DNA from: JAVBOP01 sp031550405
Lineage (GTDB): Bacteria > Bacteroidota > Ignavibacteria > Kapaibacteriales > UBA2268
NCBI GenBank assembly: GCA_031550405.1
Contig: JAVBOP010000072.1
Span: 1-13,697, forward strand
Direction of reading: 5' to 3'
DNA length: 13,697 nucleotides
Below are positions 6,095 through 13,697 of this stretch, piece after piece. Numbering within the stretch: position 1 is the first letter of the stretch; every line of letters starts with the position of its first letter. A program made the position numbers and the translations under genes. The notes beneath the pieces were generated by a model. That model had not been told where the DNA came from and made no database searches. It was given only the letters and a program-made list of their open reading frames with translations.

Positions 6095-8773
6095 TTACAA
6101 TTTCATACCGATGCTGAAATACAGGAGAATTGGGTTGAGTTTCATAGAATTGATAGTATTTTGAGGAAAATAAAATGCCTTGCCAACAGAAAATTTTGCA
6201 GGGCCGACAGGCGTATCCAGCATTAACGAGAAACCTAATCCATGTTTCAAGGTGGAAAATTTTATTTCATCAGGCATTTCCCAGACGGAACCCAAATCGT
6301 ACCGCAAAGCAAGATATGTGGACATGCCTAATAATGAGACTATGCCGGGCAGTTTATAACGAAGAGAAGCGGATGATTTGAACAGTTGTCTTCCCATTTC
6401 CTCGTCTTCACGCATTCCAAAAAATAATTCCTGACCGCCAAGTGAATAAAATTCAGGATATGGCAACGTTCTATCGCCTGCTCCAAAAAGCAATGAAGCG
6501 GAAATATATAAATCTTCAAACAGCCAGCCCGTGCGTATCAAAAAATTCATTTTTGTAAAAGCCTGCGCTTTTTTAGGCGTGAACAGATTGGTTTCCAATG
6601 AAATTGAAAGCAATGTGCCTTCGGTTGCAAAATTTGGATGATTTTCCGTGTCGTAATCAAAAGCTAATTTCAGAGTTGATATTGTGTAATTTTTAAGAAT
6701 AGTGTCGCCGTTAGCGTAATCGTTATACCCTTGATTTTCCAGCCTGTACTGCAAATTTACCAAGCCTTTGTTTTCCACTTGCCAGCCCAATAAACCAATC
6801 ATGCCAAATCTTTCAAAAAAATTCTCACCTATAATTTCGGGACTAAATTCCTGACTTTTATTATATAAATTAAATTCCCGCCAATCGTAATATCCTGTAA
6901 AATTTAAAGTTACAGAAGTTCTCATTAAAGAAGGCTCAAACAGACTAATCTGAAATCTTCTATCTTTGGGCCCTATTTTAAAATAATTTATGTTTCTAAC
7001 AGAAGAACTAAAAATATTTTCATTAACAAAATCTATGCCAACCTGTACTATTCGCTCATCGTCAATTCGTCCGGTTAATCGCAATGTTTGATTGCCAACT
7101 TCCTTTATATTAACCAACAATACGCAGCCCGAATCACATGACAATATTTGTAAGTCTATATTTGAGAAGCGATTAGTGTTGTTGAGCCGAGTATAGCATT
7201 CCTGCAATTTTTCAACAGATACAGTATCGCCAATATCAAAGCAAATCCAATCTTTTATAATTTTTTCTTTAGTCTCTTCATTCCCATGAATTTTTATTTC
7301 TTTCAAAATGCTTTCAATAATATTGACAGAAAGCGTGGAATCATTTGCCAATCGGCATTTTACATTGACAAACGGACTTGAGCGATTATAATATTCGGTC
7401 AAAAATTCTTCTCTAATTTTATTTACCATCCTGCTGCTCAACAGGCTGTCCCTATATTTATGTTGAATAACGTTCGAAAATCCAACCACATTTTCATTAT
7501 AAAATCCTTCCAAATTCAGATTTGATAATTTCTTGTAATACAATGGCATAACACGAAAAATTATTTTTTTTTCATTTTTCTCTGTTATTACTTCTTCCTT
7601 AAATATTTTTATTTGCCTGTATTTTTGAGAAATAATAAACTGGTTCAATAGCTTCAATTTATCGAAATTGGATTTTAGCGTATCCAAATTTTGCATATCT
7701 ATTGTATTGAAATTATCAAAAAATAAATCATATTTTAAAATTTCGCTATAATTTTGTTCGGCAAGGAATGAATCTATCTTTTTATTTTGCAATAACTTAA
7801 TATCAACAATTTTATTTTGCATGGCAATATATCCGGCATTTATCATCGAATTGAGATTTTTAAAATCGGTATTCCGACGATTGCCAAGTTGCGGCTTAAT
7901 CAAAATGTCAGCAAGTTTTGCGTCCTCCTGCACAAAATGCAACATACTAATCGACACAGCCTGATCGGCTATCCGCATTGGATCTTTAATATCCTTCATT
8001 GAGTAAATTGGCGTGGTAACATCAACAGCAATAATCATATCTGCTTTAAATTCAGAGGCTTGGCGAACAGGTAGATTTGCCATAACTCCGCCATCAATCA
8101 GTATCATCGAGTCAATTCTAACTGGCGAAAAATTCACAGGCATCGTAGAACTTGCGCGAACGGCACGAAAAAGATTGCCAGATTTGATGGTTATACTTTG
8201 ACCGCTTACCAAATCTGTTGCAACAGCACGAAATGGATATTTTAAACTATCAAAATTATTGTTACAAAAATAAATACTTTTTAAGAATAAATTTTGCAGG
8301 AATAAATTCAGCTCTGTTCCATCAGAAAACCCTTCAGGTGCAACCAAAGCTAATTGCTTAAAATTTAAGGTAAGTATGCTTCTATCTTCTATGTATTTTT
8401 CATCATAAAATAAATTTTTTCTATTGCCATAATTTCTTAAACTGAATATATTGTCCCAATTTGCATTTGCAAATGTAGAATCAATTTTATCAGCGCTATA
8501 CCCTGAAGCATATAGCCCGCCAATGATAGCTCCTATACTCGTTCCTGTTATGTAATTAAACGCTAATTCGTTATCTTCCATACACTTAATGGCGCCGATG
8601 TGCGCGATTCCGCGAGCTCCGCCGCCACTAAGAACAATAGCTGTTGAAGGTTGAAAAGTGTTGGTTGAATCAAGTATGAAAGCAGGCGTCGGCTCTTGCG
8701 CATAAACAAATGTTTGCAGCATTGCCAAAATATTAAGAATATAGAATGCTTTTTGCACTACAAGTAAATTCAT
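6095..8773 (-). CDS. Patatin-like phospholipase with POTRA and BamA-type barrel
   Basis: An 892-residue exported protein joining a patatin lipase to an outer-membrane barrel, the layout of type Vd autotransporters such as PlpD and FplA. A signal peptide ends near VYA-QE (residue 25-26). The patatin domain has the oxyanion loop GGGARG (50-55), the nucleophile elbow GTSIG with S79, and the dyad aspartate in DGG at D227, so the catalytic set is complete. From about residue 410 POTRA-like modules follow; LKEIKIHGNEETKEKI begins a good example, running into KLQECYTRLNNTNRFSNIDL. The last 300 or so residues alternate as beta strands typical of the Omp85 barrel and end in a hydrophobic strand. It probably cleaves phospholipids at or outside the outer membrane. 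An A9 run occurs in the coding strand (complement of 7564-7572). It converges on the glycosyltransferases with no visible terminator. Confidence 0.92.
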   Translation of the reverse strand: MNLLVVQKAFYILNILAMLQTFVYAQEPTPAFILDSTNTFQPSTAIVLSGGGARGIAHIGAIKCMEDNELAFNYITGTSIGAIIGGLYASGYSADKIDSTFANANWDNIFSLRNYGNRKNLFYDEKYIEDRSILTLNFKQLALVAPEGFSDGTELNLFLQNLFLKSIYFCNNNFDSLKYPFRAVATDLVSGQSITIKSGNLFRAVRASSTMPVNFSPVRIDSMILIDGGVMANLPVRQASEFKADMIIAVDVTTPIYSMKDIKDPMRIADQAVSISMLHFVQEDAKLADILIKPQLGNRRNTDFKNLNSMINAGYIAMQNKIVDIKLLQNKKIDSFLAEQNYSEILKYDLFFDNFNTIDMQNLDTLKSNFDKLKLLNQFIISQKYRQIKIFKEEVITEKNEKKIIFRVMPLYYKKLSNLNLEGFYNENVVGFSNVIQHKYRDSLLSSRMVNKIREEFLTEYYNRSSPFVNVKCRLANDSTLSVNIIESILKEIKIHGNEETKEKIIKDWICFDIGDTVSVEKLQECYTRLNNTNRFSNIDLQILSCDSGCVLLVNIKEVGNQTLRLTGRIDDERIVQVGIDFVNENIFSSSVRNINYFKIGPKDRRFQISLFEPSLMRTSVTLNFTGYYDWREFNLYNKSQEFSPEIIGENFFERFGMIGLLGWQVENKGLVNLQYRLENQGYNDYANGDTILKNYTISTLKLAFDYDTENHPNFATEGTLLSISLETNLFTPKKAQAFTKMNFLIRTGWLFEDLYISASLLFGAGDRTLPYPEFYSLGGQELFFGMREDEEMGRQLFKSSASLRYKLPGIVSLLGMSTYLALRYDLGSVWEMPDEIKFSTLKHGLGFSLMLDTPVGPAKFSVGKAFYFPQNTINSMKLNPILLYFSIGMKL

Positions 8774-8790
8774 TTGTGATTTGAACAGTA

Positions 8791-8798
8791 CAAAATTA
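8791..8798 (-). promoter_or_regulatory. Candidate -7 element for the patatin gene
   Basis: On the minus strand TAATTTTG fits TAnnTTTG, 17 bases before the ATG at 8773. A TTG on the minus strand at 8822-8824 lies 23 bases upstream, a long but possible spacing. The same TAATTTTGTA wording stands before the VOC gene at 13123-13130. Confidence 0.4.
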
Positions 8799-9097
8799 CG
8801 CTTTTTATTTCAAACTCCCAGCAACAGCTGCAAAATGGGCATTTAAGGAAAGTATATATACTTAGTTTTGTGATTTTTTTCAGTAAAATTGAAAAATAAT
8901 TGCATGGCAGCAGAAAAACATTTATAAGTGTAACTACAGAAATGGAAGCCGTATGCTATAGGGTTAATATGCTATAATTACATTAAATTTAATGGAATTA
9001 CAGAATACAGGTACTTATACTTATAATGCTAAATTATGAATAAAAATTCATAATTTAAAAAATTAAGTAGATATTCTTAAAAAATCTGAAAAATATA

Positions 9098-9128
9098 TTT
9101 GGAGTTATCAAAAATCTACTTATATTTG
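9098..9128 (+). promoter_or_regulatory. Bacteroidota-type promoter of the secreted-protein gene
   Basis: TTTG at 9098-9101, a 19-base spacer, then TATATTTG at 9121-9128 match the phylum consensus TTTG-N19-TAnnTTTG exactly. Transcription should begin near 9133-9136, giving a leader of about 85 bases. Its position also shows that an upstream TTG at 9099 in the same frame cannot be the start codon, since it lies within the promoter. Confidence 0.7.
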
Positions 9129-9203
9129 TGCTGTAATTGTTTGACAATAATTAAAACTGATACGTTTTTCATATTGTTTTTTGAATTAAGTGTAATTGAA
9201 TAT

Positions 9204-9220
9204 ATAAGGAGCTTCCTTAT
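9204..9220 (+). promoter_or_regulatory. SD sequence and start codon inside a small hairpin
   Basis: ATAAGGA (9204-9210) and TCCTTAT (9214-9220) are perfect complements around GCT. The left arm carries AAGGAG (9206-9211), a good Shine-Dalgarno sequence 7 bases before the ATG at 9219-9221, and the right arm includes the first two bases of that ATG. A clear SD is uncommon in this phylum. In RNA the stem could hide the ribosome-binding site. Confidence 0.5.
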
Positions 9221-9761
9221 GAACACAGGTTTATTTAAAAACTTCATTGCTTTATTTATATTTACTGCTGTCGCTATGACGGCTAATGCTGCCCCCGGCA
9301 TAGCAACTTCCGCAATTAACGACGGAAAATACAAACTTCAAAATACAGATGCCAGCTATTCTATTAATAGCTTGAGCCGTATCATTTTAGATACCAACGA
9401 CTTATATTTTGATGGAACTCCATCTGTCAAGGCAACTCATTATTACAAGCTTACCTTCCAGCCTAATTATGATATTATTCCTAACGTAAATAGTTCTGCT
9501 ACAAATTACTATACTTGGCAGGATATTTCAGACGAATTTGCAAGCACAAAAGAAGCTTTCAAAAAGCTTGAGGACAAGTTTGGCAAATTTAAATTTGTCG
9601 ATATTTATTCAAATTTAAGCAGCAGCCATCGAGTTTTGCATGTTAAATTTGAGAAATATGTAGATGAAGATGATTTCAGAAGGGCAACCATAATTATTCA
9701 AGGCGTAAGCAATAGCGAGCTTCTTGAGACATCTATTGCTGCTGAAGTAATAATAAAATAG
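9219..9761 (+). CDS. Secreted protein of unknown function
   Basis: A 180-residue protein that I do not recognise. It begins MNTGLFKNFIALFIFTAVAMTANA with a classical Sec signal peptide, cleaved most likely after A24 (ANA-AP). The mature part of about 156 residues has no cysteine, no membrane segment and no lipobox, so it should be periplasmic, secreted or surface-bound. Visible features are an aromatic/beta-rich middle (THYYKLTFQPNYDIIP), a charged helical segment (EFASTKEAFKKLEDKFGKFKF), and closing strands (RATIIIQGVSN, IAAEVIIK). The ATG at 9219 is chosen because of the SD at 9206-9211 and the promoter at 9098-9128; a longer frame opens at a TTG within the promoter. It stands alone between its own promoter and a strong terminator. 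Confidence 0.85.
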   Translation: MNTGLFKNFIALFIFTAVAMTANAAPGIATSAINDGKYKLQNTDASYSINSLSRIILDTNDLYFDGTPSVKATHYYKLTFQPNYDIIPNVNSSATNYYTWQDISDEFASTKEAFKKLEDKFGKFKFVDIYSNLSSSHRVLHVKFEKYVDEDDFRRATIIIQGVSNSELLETSIAAEVIIK

Positions 9762-9817
9762 CAAATAAGCCAAGATATATGATTTTTTAATAAATCTTAC
9801 ATAATAAACTTAATACA

Positions 9818-9849
9818 AAAGCAGGCAGTTCGTTGTGAATGCCTGCTTT
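9818..9849. terminator. Bidirectional intrinsic terminator
   Basis: AAAGCAGGCA (9818-9827) and TGCCTGCTTT (9840-9849) form a perfect 10-base stem. Beyond one bulged G (9828), TTC (9829-9831) also pairs with GAA (9837-9839), leaving a GTTGT loop. A-rich bases precede the stem and T-rich bases follow it, so it can serve both the secreted-protein gene (ending 9761) and the receptor gene on the other strand (ending 9872). Confidence 0.85.
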
Positions 9850-9871
9850 ATTGCTTTTGTGAAAAAAAGAA

Positions 9872-12319
9872 TTATTCTGCGGTGTCGTCGTACATGCCGG
9901 AATCGTCGCGAGGACGCTCACGTTTTTGCTTGTAATTGTTGAATTTGTATGTGAAGCCCAACGTGTACTGCCTTGCTCCCCATTTGCTTTCGCTTTCATC
10001 ATAAAATACGCCCGGTTGCTGTGTGTATCTACTCCGCTTTCTTGAATCAAACAAGTCCCTTATATTGAATGAAATAGAAGCATTGTTGCTCAATAAGTTA
10101 TATTTCATGGACATATTGGCGCTCCACTGCGATTTATTTTCGCCCTGTGCAGTCAATTCATTCGAGCGGTAGTTGGCGGAGAGCTGCAATTCAAACGTTT
10201 TATTAAAATTGAAATTAGAATTGATGCGAGTCGTCCAGATATTGCTGTTCTTTGAAATACCGCCGATATTGGTTGCGTCGATTGTGGAATTATAGAATGT
10301 AAAATTTCCATCCATTTTCCACCACTTAGTGAGCTTTTGCATGAGGATAATTTCGAGACCCATATTTTGCCCGCTTGCTATGTTCATCGGAACGGTGATT
10401 GATGTATCTCCATTATAAATAGATGTATAACGCATAATCATATTGTCTGTATAGCGATAGAAAGCGTTCATTGTGGCAGTCGTTGAATTATAATTCAGCA
10501 GATAGCCAAACTCCGCATTATACAGATATTCCGGATCTAATTTGGGATTACCAGAACTTAATATTAAAGGATTTTCATAATCAATGAATGGATTCAACTC
10601 CCAGTAATTAGGTCGCTTTAAGCGGCGAGCGGCATTGATGTTAAATATGTGATGCTCGTTCAAGTCATAGGTAAAATATACGCTTGGGAAAAAGCCTGTG
10701 TAGTCTTTATTAAAATTTTTTTCATAAACTGTCTTAGAATTGAACGCATTTATAGTGGTTTCGGAGCGCACTCCCAACTGATAGCCAAATTTGCCTATCT
10801 TATCGGTAAAAGTACCATATAGAGCATATACATCCTCTTCAAAATCAAATTCGTCGCTCTTGTTTGGGTCGAGTATCCACGTATCATTCTCCATGTTCTC
10901 ATACACAGTCTTATTGGTATTAGCCCGTATATTGGCTTTGCCTCCAACTTCAATCTTTGTTTCCTTGCTGAACGGGTGTACGTAATCCGTTTGGAAGGTG
11001 AACATATTGCTGGAAACGTTATTGTCGTTTTGCTCATACAGATATATCTCATTATCAGTGCCTATAACGGTATCTATCTGCTCATAGTCCTTGTGCGGGT
11101 CGCGCGTGAAAGTCGTATAATACGCATCGAAAAACAGCTCATGCCCTTTTTGTTCAAAGCTGTGCTTATATGAAAGCACGTTCTCGGTATTAAACATGGG
11201 CGCATTATTGTCCTCGATACGCCTGTAGGCAGAGGAAGTATTGCCGCTGCCATCATATATGCCGAAATTGCCCGTTACATTAGTTTTTCTTGAAGCATCA
11301 TTGGCACGGAATGAGTATGTAAGCACATCATTTTTAGTCAGGTTATAGTCCAGCCCTATCTTGCCGCTAATGAACCGGTTTTTGCTTGTATTATCAGAAT
11401 TTTCCCGCAAAGTAGATGTAGCACCTGTTGAATCCCATGTGGTTCTATTGCCCGTCTGCATACCGCTGTTATTACCCGTTCTGCCATTGATACTGGCATT
11501 TATATTCCATTTGCCGACATTATAATTTGCCGACACAGAGGCATTAGCCCGCATATCGGAATTGTCGTCAATACCCGCATTCAGATTGACCATAGCATTG
11601 ACACCTTTATTGGTCTGCTTGGTGGTTACGATATTAATCATGCCGGCAGTGCCTTCTGCCTCATACCTTGCGCCCGGATTGGTGATAAGCTCGACAGAGG
11701 AAATCATCGATGCCGGTATCTGCTCCAGTATCTCGCTGCTTGACATGTTGGAGGGTCTGCCGTCTATCAGTATCTTAACATCGGAGCTGCCTCTAAGATT
11801 CACAGAACCATCCTGCTCCACAGTTACCGACGGTATATTTGCCAATACATCCGTTGCAGTGCCTCCTACATTTGAAATATCCTGCTCTACGTTGAAAATC
11901 CTGCGGTCAGCCATAACCTGCACAGCCTCTCTTTCCGCAGTAACGCTAACTTCCCGGGTCTGGATAGCCAGCTCCTTCAAGCCGATAGTGCCGACATTTG
12001 CCGCAGTATTGCTTGGTGTTATGTTGATATTGCCCTTAAATTGCGTCGCATACCCCACATAATTGAAGCGCAGATAATAGCTTCCCTCAGCAACATCTAT
12101 TGAGAATGCGCCGTTTTTATCGGCATATCCGCCTGTAATAGCGCTGCTGTCTTTAGAATTAAGTACAGTTATGGATGCCCGTGCAAGCGGCTGCTTGGTT
12201 TGGCTGTCTATCACTTTGCCGGCTATTTTACCTGACTTGTTTTGTGCAAATACGGTGTTTGTAAAGAAGAGACATATTGCGAGTACAAGCGCAGATATAA
12301 CAACATGTTTTTGCGTCAT
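9872..12319 (-). CDS. TonB-dependent-receptor-like outer-membrane beta-barrel protein
   Basis: An 815-residue outer-membrane protein of the CarboxypepD_reg / plug / OMP_b-brl type common in Bacteroidota. The signal peptide ends near VFA-QN (residue 25-26). A carboxypeptidase-regulatory-like beta-sandwich spans about 29-112 (GKIAGKVIDSQTKQPLARA opens it). A plug domain at about 120-235 shows ATDVLANIPSV, LRGSSDVKILIDGRP and NPGARYEAEGTAGMINIVTTK, all typical. The rest is a beta barrel ending in QYTLGFTYKFNN, followed by an 18-20 residue charged tail. No SusD partner, TonB-box certainty or substrate gene is adjacent, so the cargo is unknown, and some members of this group may not transport. The gene looks more GC-rich than the flanking genes. 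No TAnnTTTG promoter was found upstream. Confidence 0.93.
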   Translation of the reverse strand: MTQKHVVISALVLAICLFFTNTVFAQNKSGKIAGKVIDSQTKQPLARASITVLNSKDSSAITGGYADKNGAFSIDVAEGSYYLRFNYVGYATQFKGNINITPSNTAANVGTIGLKELAIQTREVSVTAEREAVQVMADRRIFNVEQDISNVGGTATDVLANIPSVTVEQDGSVNLRGSSDVKILIDGRPSNMSSSEILEQIPASMISSVELITNPGARYEAEGTAGMINIVTTKQTNKGVNAMVNLNAGIDDNSDMRANASVSANYNVGKWNINASINGRTGNNSGMQTGNRTTWDSTGATSTLRENSDNTSKNRFISGKIGLDYNLTKNDVLTYSFRANDASRKTNVTGNFGIYDGSGNTSSAYRRIEDNNAPMFNTENVLSYKHSFEQKGHELFFDAYYTTFTRDPHKDYEQIDTVIGTDNEIYLYEQNDNNVSSNMFTFQTDYVHPFSKETKIEVGGKANIRANTNKTVYENMENDTWILDPNKSDEFDFEEDVYALYGTFTDKIGKFGYQLGVRSETTINAFNSKTVYEKNFNKDYTGFFPSVYFTYDLNEHHIFNINAARRLKRPNYWELNPFIDYENPLILSSGNPKLDPEYLYNAEFGYLLNYNSTTATMNAFYRYTDNMIMRYTSIYNGDTSITVPMNIASGQNMGLEIILMQKLTKWWKMDGNFTFYNSTIDATNIGGISKNSNIWTTRINSNFNFNKTFELQLSANYRSNELTAQGENKSQWSANMSMKYNLLSNNASISFNIRDLFDSRKRSRYTQQPGVFYDESESKWGARQYTLGFTYKFNNYKQKRERPRDDSGMYDDTAE

Positions 12320-12710
12320 TTTATGAATTAATATTAATTATTGAGACAAATACGATAACAAGCTCTTTAGACACCCCATATCCCCGAAAGTTTAAGATAT
12401 TTGATGCCTTCGCCCAATATATTGGATGTATAGGTATTGTTTATTAAAAAATATTCATGTTATCGCATGTTTATGTATTTGGGATGAATTATTATACGAA
12501 TAAGTGTCTCGAAAAAATGGGAATACAACCACGCTAATTTTTGAGGCATTATTGCAGTAAAACTATTGATAAAATGAACTCTAAATTTGCATTCCGTTTA
12601 AGCAGATTAAAACAAGCATATATTATTAAAATATATTCATAAATCTATACAACAAATCTCAACAAAAAATTAATATTGTCGAGACTTGTTTTTGTAGTAA
12701 TATGCAGATT
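12320..12710. other. Intergenic region upstream of the receptor gene
   Basis: These 391 bases between the receptor and VOC genes (both on the minus strand) hold no convincing gene. Visible items are a 12-base perfect palindrome CCAATATATTGG at 12414-12425, about 95 bases before the receptor start and a possible operator; a plus-strand TAAATTTG at 12582-12589 without a good -33 partner; and TATTCATAAA at 12634-12643. A 22-codon plus-strand frame at 12574-12642 was not accepted as a gene. No terminator hairpin is evident after the VOC gene. Confidence 0.4.
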
Positions 12711-13082
12711 CTATTTGTCGGAATATAAGCCAACACGATTGCCTTCACTGTCCATGAATACAGAAAAATAACCCATATTTTCAGCTTCAATTTTTGTTTT
12801 GGGAGTGATTATTTTGCCGTTATTCTGCTTGATTTTACTCAGCGCCGCGTCCATATCATCAACTCTTAAGCTAATTAAACTACCATCTTTCGAGGGATTG
12901 AAATTGGCTGCGAAGGAAATCGCGCCGGGACATTTTCCAGCCTCTTCTGGAAAAAATGCCATTTGCTCGGTTTCTCCACAATCTGCAATAGAGAATTTTA
13001 GTCTAAGGACTGTTTCATAAAAATTTACTGCACGATTAAAATCAGATGCAGGGATTTCAAAAAAAGCAACAATACTTTTCAT
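12711..13082 (-). CDS. VOC-family (glyoxalase/bleomycin-resistance-like) protein
   Basis: A 123-residue protein of the vicinal-oxygen-chelate superfamily, cytosolic and probably dimeric. Two beta-alpha-beta-beta-beta modules are visible: the first begins VAFFEIPASDFNRAVNFYETVLRLKF (residues 5-30), with the classic helix after the first strand; the second begins near LISLRVDDMDAALSKIKQNNGKI (69-91) and ends in FMDSEGNRVGLYSDK, the family's usual D-x-x-GN-x-x-GL closing. Members act as metal-dependent lyases or dioxygenases or as drug-binding proteins. The specific substrate cannot be inferred. The length fits the family. An AraC-type regulator gene lies 85 bases upstream on the same strand and may be its regulator or operon partner. 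Confidence 0.88.
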   Translation of the reverse strand: MKSIVAFFEIPASDFNRAVNFYETVLRLKFSIADCGETEQMAFFPEEAGKCPGAISFAANFNPSKDGSLISLRVDDMDAALSKIKQNNGKIITPKTKIEAENMGYFSVFMDSEGNRVGLYSDK

Positions 13083-13122
13083 TTTTTTGCCTTTATTTTG
13101 TGAATGAATATTTTTTACACTA

Positions 13123-13130
13123 CAAAATTA
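13123..13130 (-). promoter_or_regulatory. Candidate -7 element for the VOC gene
   Basis: Read on the minus strand, TAATTTTG fits TAnnTTTG and lies 40 bases before the VOC start codon. The nearest TTTG (complement of 13145-13148) is only 14 bases upstream, too close for the consensus. The local wording TAATTTTGTAGTG is nearly the same as TAATTTTGTACTG before the patatin gene. Confidence 0.35.
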
Positions 13131-13167
13131 GCTAAAATTACATCCAAATAATTGTAAAAAACGGACA

Positions 13168-13697
13168 TTATTGATGTGAAAAATAATCGGAATAAGGCGG
13201 GCAAATAGAGATATATTCGCTTGGAGTATATCCTGAAAATGCCTTAAATTCTTTTATTAAATGCGATTGGTCATAAAAATTACACTTATATGCTAACTCA
13301 GTCAAGCTCATTTTGGGTTTTAATTGTAATTCATGCAATGCTTTTTGAAATCTAATAATCCGTAGATAATCCTTGGGGTTAGCTCCAATATATTCGGCAA
13401 AAATCCGCTTAAATTGCTTATAACTCAAGCAAGCCGTTTGAGCTAAAGCATCAATATTATATTCGCCAAGATTTATGGAATTTATGACCGCAGTCATTCG
13501 TTTGAAATTATAATTAGGAAGATTATGAATATTTTTTAATAAAAACTGCTCAATCATCTTTACACAAGCTAAATTATCATGAATTTCCATTAAACGTTGC
13601 TGCAGTTCTGTAAGCTGCGGATTGCTCAAATCATAAATAGAAATATGCTGTTCTTTCAGTTCATTCATCGGCATTTTAAAAAACGCTTTTGCTCCGA
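13168..13697 (-). CDS. AraC-family transcriptional regulator, cut at window edge
   Basis: The C-terminal part of an AraC/XylS-type DNA-binding regulator. The minus-strand frame stays open to the last bases of the window: before the internal ATG at 13674 it reads GAKAFFK, so the gene almost certainly starts outside, and the ATG at 13674 should not be taken as its start. Phrases such as AFFKMPMNELKEQ recall AraC proteins with a DUF6597-type N-terminal domain (from memory). The DNA-binding region has two helix-turn-helix units: the first around IDALAQTACLSYKQFKRIFAEYIG, the second around SLTELAYKCNFYDQSHLIKEFKAFSGYTPSEY, linked by NPKDYLRIIRFQKAL. The usual Gly before the F of the second unit is Asn. 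It may control the VOC gene. Confidence 0.9.
   Translation of the reverse strand, partial: GAKAFFKMPMNELKEQHISIYDLSNPQLTELQQRLMEIHDNLACVKMIEQFLLKNIHNLPNYNFKRMTAVINSINLGEYNIDALAQTACLSYKQFKRIFAEYIGANPKDYLRIIRFQKALHELQLKPKMSLTELAYKCNFYDQSHLIKEFKAFSGYTPSEYISICPPYSDYFSHQ

Larger units (their letters stand above)
8774..9218. other. Divergent intergenic region with AT-rich palindromes
   Basis: This 445-base region separates the divergent patatin and secreted-protein genes. No gene is visible. It contains a 14-base perfect palindrome at 8850-8863 (centre TATATA), a direct repeat ATGCTATA at 8953-8960 and 8969-8976, a 24-base palindrome with one mismatched pair at 8976-8999 (core CATTAAATTTAATG, 8981-8994), and an inverted repeat with 11-base arms around AAAA at 9031-9056. 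The last could end a transcript or bind a regulator. In such AT-rich DNA some palindromes arise by chance. Confidence 0.5.

Noticed and set aside
9099..9218. N-terminal extension of the secreted protein from a TTG
   Set aside because: The TTG lies within the promoter, and the internal ATG at 9219 has an SD and opens a classical signal peptide.
11562..12062. A 166-codon plus-strand frame inside the receptor gene
   Set aside because: It is an antisense shadow of the plug and carboxypeptidase-like domains, which are clearly coding on the minus strand.
12574..12642. A 22-codon plus-strand frame next to TAAATTTG
   Set aside because: It is too short and the -7-like match has no partner at a proper distance.
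1..13697. CRISPR array, transposon, phage or tRNA genes
   Set aside because: No regularly spaced repeats, transposase or phage-like products, or tRNA-like cloverleaf sequence were seen; the only long repeat is the glycosyltransferase 3' block.

Overview
The window looks like chromosomal DNA of an AT-rich member of the Bacteroidota. Supporting signs are the promoter type (TAnnTTTG elements at 1414 and 9121), near-absence of Shine-Dalgarno sequences, several lipoproteins, a CarboxypepD_reg/plug/beta-barrel receptor of the kind common in this phylum, and a patatin-BamA-type surface protein. The species cannot be named from the sequence.

Layout. Bases 1-2074 carry three plus-strand genes: a small lipoprotein (PrcB_C-like guess), a flavodoxin-fold FMN protein with a four-cysteine motif, and a thioredoxin-fold lipoprotein with an unusual CXXXC active site. 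A very short lipoprotein-like ORF follows. Bases 2274-4883 and 4924-6072 form a plus-strand run: a zinc-ribbon SAM methyltransferase, DNA-3-methyladenine glycosylase I (tag), and two tandem GT4-like glycosyltransferases. The methyltransferase and glycosyltransferases suggest modification of a surface glycan, with tag as a tightly packed passenger. Converging on them is a minus-strand gene for a patatin-like phospholipase fused to POTRA/beta-barrel domains (6095-8773). After a 445-base intergenic stretch comes a lone secreted protein of unknown function (9219-9761) with a clear promoter, an SD site inside a hairpin, and a shared bidirectional terminator. Facing it is a large TonB-receptor-like outer-membrane protein (9872-12319, minus). 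The right end has a VOC-family protein and an AraC-type regulator that runs off the window edge, both on the minus strand.

Most notable: the two tandem glycosyltransferases are about 44% identical over their first 280 residues, then about 98% identical in DNA through the stop codon and 5 bases beyond. The switch is sharp and lies at a T9 tract, which suggests gene conversion or recombination between paralogs. The downstream copy has lost the first Glu of the EX7E motif. No CRISPR array, tRNA, rRNA, transposase or phage gene was seen. I did not find a clearly new multi-gene system.
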